From contig ONJX01000005.1 of the NCBI GenBank assembly GCA_900318255.1, forward strand, positions 1 through 64,000: DNA of 64,000 bases, in the 5' to 3' direction. Source of the stretch: an uncultured Prevotellaceae bacterium (GTDB lineage: Bacteria; Bacteroidota; Bacteroidia; Bacteroidales; Muribaculaceae). A program made the position numbers and the translations under genes. Below the pieces are notes generated by a model. That model searched no databases. It was given only the letters and a program-made list of their open reading frames with translations, and was not told the origin of the DNA. Position 1 is the stretch's first letter; each line of letters opens with the position of its first letter. Positions 62,840 to 64,000 of the stretch are shown here, piece by piece.

Positions 62840-63501
62840 TCTAGCTCTTGCCACAAAGTGTCGTGGGGGAGAGGGGCGGTGATGTCGATTTCTTGTTTTG
62901 AGACTGGGTGGATGAAGTGGATGCGGTGCGACTGTAGCGAAATGCCGCCATCAGGGTTGCTGCGTGGTGCTCCATACTTTAGGTCGCCCTTGATGGGGCA
63001 GCCCAGGTGTGCGAGTTGGGCGCGGATTTGGTGCTTGCGGCCGGTGAGCAGGTCAATCTCGAGTAGGTAGTAGTTCTTGCTTTGCGCAATTATTCTGTAT
63101 TTCATCACGGCCTTCTGTGCCCCTTTGGTGTCGTGGGAGGTGACATAGGTCTTGTTGTTCTTTTCCACCGAGATAAGATAGTTGGTGAGAGTGTCTTCGT
63201 CTTTGGGCGGGCGGTTCTTGACGATGGCCCAGTAGGTTTTTTGTACTTCTCCCTTGCGAAACAGCTCGTTCATGCGTGAGAGCCCTTTGCTAGTGCGTGC
63301 GAAGACCACTAGTCCGCAAGTGGGGCGGTCGATGCGGTGAGTCACTCCGCAAAACACATTTCCGGGTTTGTTGTATTTCTCTTTTATCCACTGTTTCAGC
63401 GTCTCCACTAAAGGCACATCGCCAGTGCGGTCGCCTTGCACGATTTCACCGCACTCTTTGTTGACGATGATAATGTGGTTGTCCTCATATATTACTTCCA
63501 T
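62821..63501 (-). CDS. RluA-family pseudouridine synthase
   Basis: 226 aa from the ATG at 63501 (MEVIYEDNHIIIVNKECGEI). The catalytic-Asp motif is THRIDRPTCGLVVFARTSKG, followed by YWAIV, YYLLEIDLLTGRKHQIRAQLAHLGCPIKGDLKYG. Single-domain form without an S4 domain. It would convert uridine to pseudouridine in rRNA or tRNA. The exact target site cannot be assigned. Confidence 0.92.
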   Translation of the reverse strand: MEVIYEDNHIIIVNKECGEIVQGDRTGDVPLVETLKQWIKEKYNKPGNVFCGVTHRIDRPTCGLVVFARTSKGLSRMNELFRKGEVQKTYWAIVKNRPPKDEDTLTNYLISVEKNNKTYVTSHDTKGAQKAVMKYRIIAQSKNYYLLEIDLLTGRKHQIRAQLAHLGCPIKGDLKYGAPRSNPDGGISLQSHRIHFIHPVSKQEIDITAPLPHDTLWQELEQCTMH

Positions 63502-63572
63502 GTATTTCTTTTTTTTTAGCAAGTTGTTAAGCCGGCATGTGGCTGAGGCGGTAGTTGTGTCGTTGCAGTTAT

Positions 63573-63609
63573 AAAAAAACAGCGCAGCGTGATGTGGATG
63601 CTGCGCTGT
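63573..63609 (-). terminator. Rho-independent terminator of the M23 peptidase gene
   Basis: CAGCGCAGC (63580-63588) pairs perfectly with GCTGCGCTG (63600-63608). On the minus strand seven T (63579-63573) follow. It sits 25 bp past the stop of the M23 gene. Confidence 0.9.
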
Positions 63610-63633
63610 GAAGTTTTGTCATGTTGGGGTCTG

Positions 63634-64000
63634 TTAACGGCGACGGCGGCTTGCGCTCTTGCGGCCAGTGGAGCCGCTGTTGTTCTCGTTCTTGTTGAAC
63701 GTGAAGGAATCACGAACAATAGAGCCATTAACGAAGTCAAAAATCTTTTCTGGATTGATGTCGATGCCCATGAAGCGGGTCTCGAAGTGAAGGTGTGGGC
63801 CAGTGCTGCGGCCAGTGTTTCCGCTCAGTGCGATAGGTGTGCCGGCTTTCACAAACTGGTTGGGTTTAACCAGGAATTTAGAAAGGTGGCCATATACAGT
63901 CTCAAGACCATTGTCGTGACGCACTACTACAAAGAAGCCATATCCGTTACGCTCAAACTTGGCGAGTCTCACTTTTCCTGAGAAGGCTGCATAGACGGTG
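63634..64000 (-). CDS. M23 family metallopeptidase, N-terminus beyond window
   Basis: The last 121 residues are visible; the frame is open to the right edge (TVYAAFSGKVRLAKF). NGLETVYGHLSKF and GNTGRSTGPHLHFETRF with the HxH zinc-binding pair are the LytM/M23 marks. The C-terminus is low in complexity (NNSGSTGRKSASRRRR). It probably cuts or anchors to peptidoglycan peptides; regulators of amidases (EnvC-like) are possible where catalytic residues are absent, but they are present here. Confidence 0.9.
   Translation of the reverse strand, partial: TVYAAFSGKVRLAKFERNGYGFFVVVRHDNGLETVYGHLSKFLVKPNQFVKAGTPIALSGNTGRSTGPHLHFETRFMGIDINPEKIFDFVNGSIVRDSFTFNKNENNSGSTGRKSASRRRR

Overview
The window looks like chromosome of a gut-type Bacteroidales, and family Muribaculaceae or a close relative is my best guess. 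The evidence is Bacteroidetes-type promoters (TTTG, about 20 bp, then TAnnTTTG), a two-subunit GcvPA/GcvPB glycine dehydrogenase, a BspA-like leucine-rich surface protein ending in dockerin-like repeats, small outer-membrane beta-barrels, and A-rich start regions without strong Shine-Dalgarno sequences. No taxonomic search could be run.

Layout: (1) 1-3.9 kb, minus strand, is the edge of a mobile-element or phage-like region with a PD-(D/E)XK nuclease, an ERF single-strand annealing protein, a DUF3871 protein, two overlapping 51-aa genes, structured leaders, a cluster of TGTGACAT repeats and two unknown genes. (2) 4.4-41.2 kb, plus strand, is one very large surface-polysaccharide (capsule or O-antigen) locus that ends at a strong terminator. 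(3) 41.2-42.4 kb holds a possible small RNA with a tRNA-like T-arm and a NimA-like flavoprotein. (4) 42.4-50.2 kb, minus strand, is the glycine cleavage operon gcvT-gcvH-gcvPA-gcvPB-lpd, a YoeB-type toxin-antitoxin pair and a lipoate-protein ligase. (5) 50.3-64 kb is ordinary chromosome: LRR surface protein, galactokinase with a nucleotidyltransferase, a Fur-family regulator, DUF1015, two tRNAs, a transglutaminase, DJ-1, two outer-membrane barrels, ApbE, an RluA-type pseudouridine synthase and the edge of an M23 peptidase.

The polysaccharide locus reads as stacked modules. Nucleotide sugars come from Ugd (UDP-GlcA), a UDP-GlcA 4-epimerase (UDP-GalA) and a WbpP/WbpO-like pair (HexNAc uronic acid). 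Assembly uses a PglC-type phosphoglycosyl transferase, seven glycosyltransferases, a Wzx flippase and an EpsG/Wzy-like polymerase. Decoration uses two acyltransferase-3 proteins, a CysE-like acetyltransferase, LicD with a TagD-like cytidylyltransferase, a PIG-L deacetylase and CapK. Two modules are unusual. One is a contiguous ATP-grasp / opine dehydrogenase / cobalamin-dependent mutase-like trio (21.3-25.4 kb), which I read as making and attaching an unusual amino acid. The other is a dedicated mini acyl-synthesis line (30.5-36.4 kb) with two acyl carrier proteins, two KAS III enzymes, an SDR reductase, a VOC protein, an FkbH-type HAD enzyme and a metallo-hydrolase, probably building a hydroxy- or glyceryl-derived acyl group for an amino sugar.

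The locus also carries scars of recombination: a near-copy of the DegT aminotransferase ruined by a 116-bp deletion and a second frameshift, a ghost of the 3' end of ugd, a ghost of a phosphoglycosyl transferase, and a frameshifted hexapeptide acyltransferase. The two DegT copies lie in direct orientation around the acyl module, so that module looks gained, and potentially lost, by homologous recombination.
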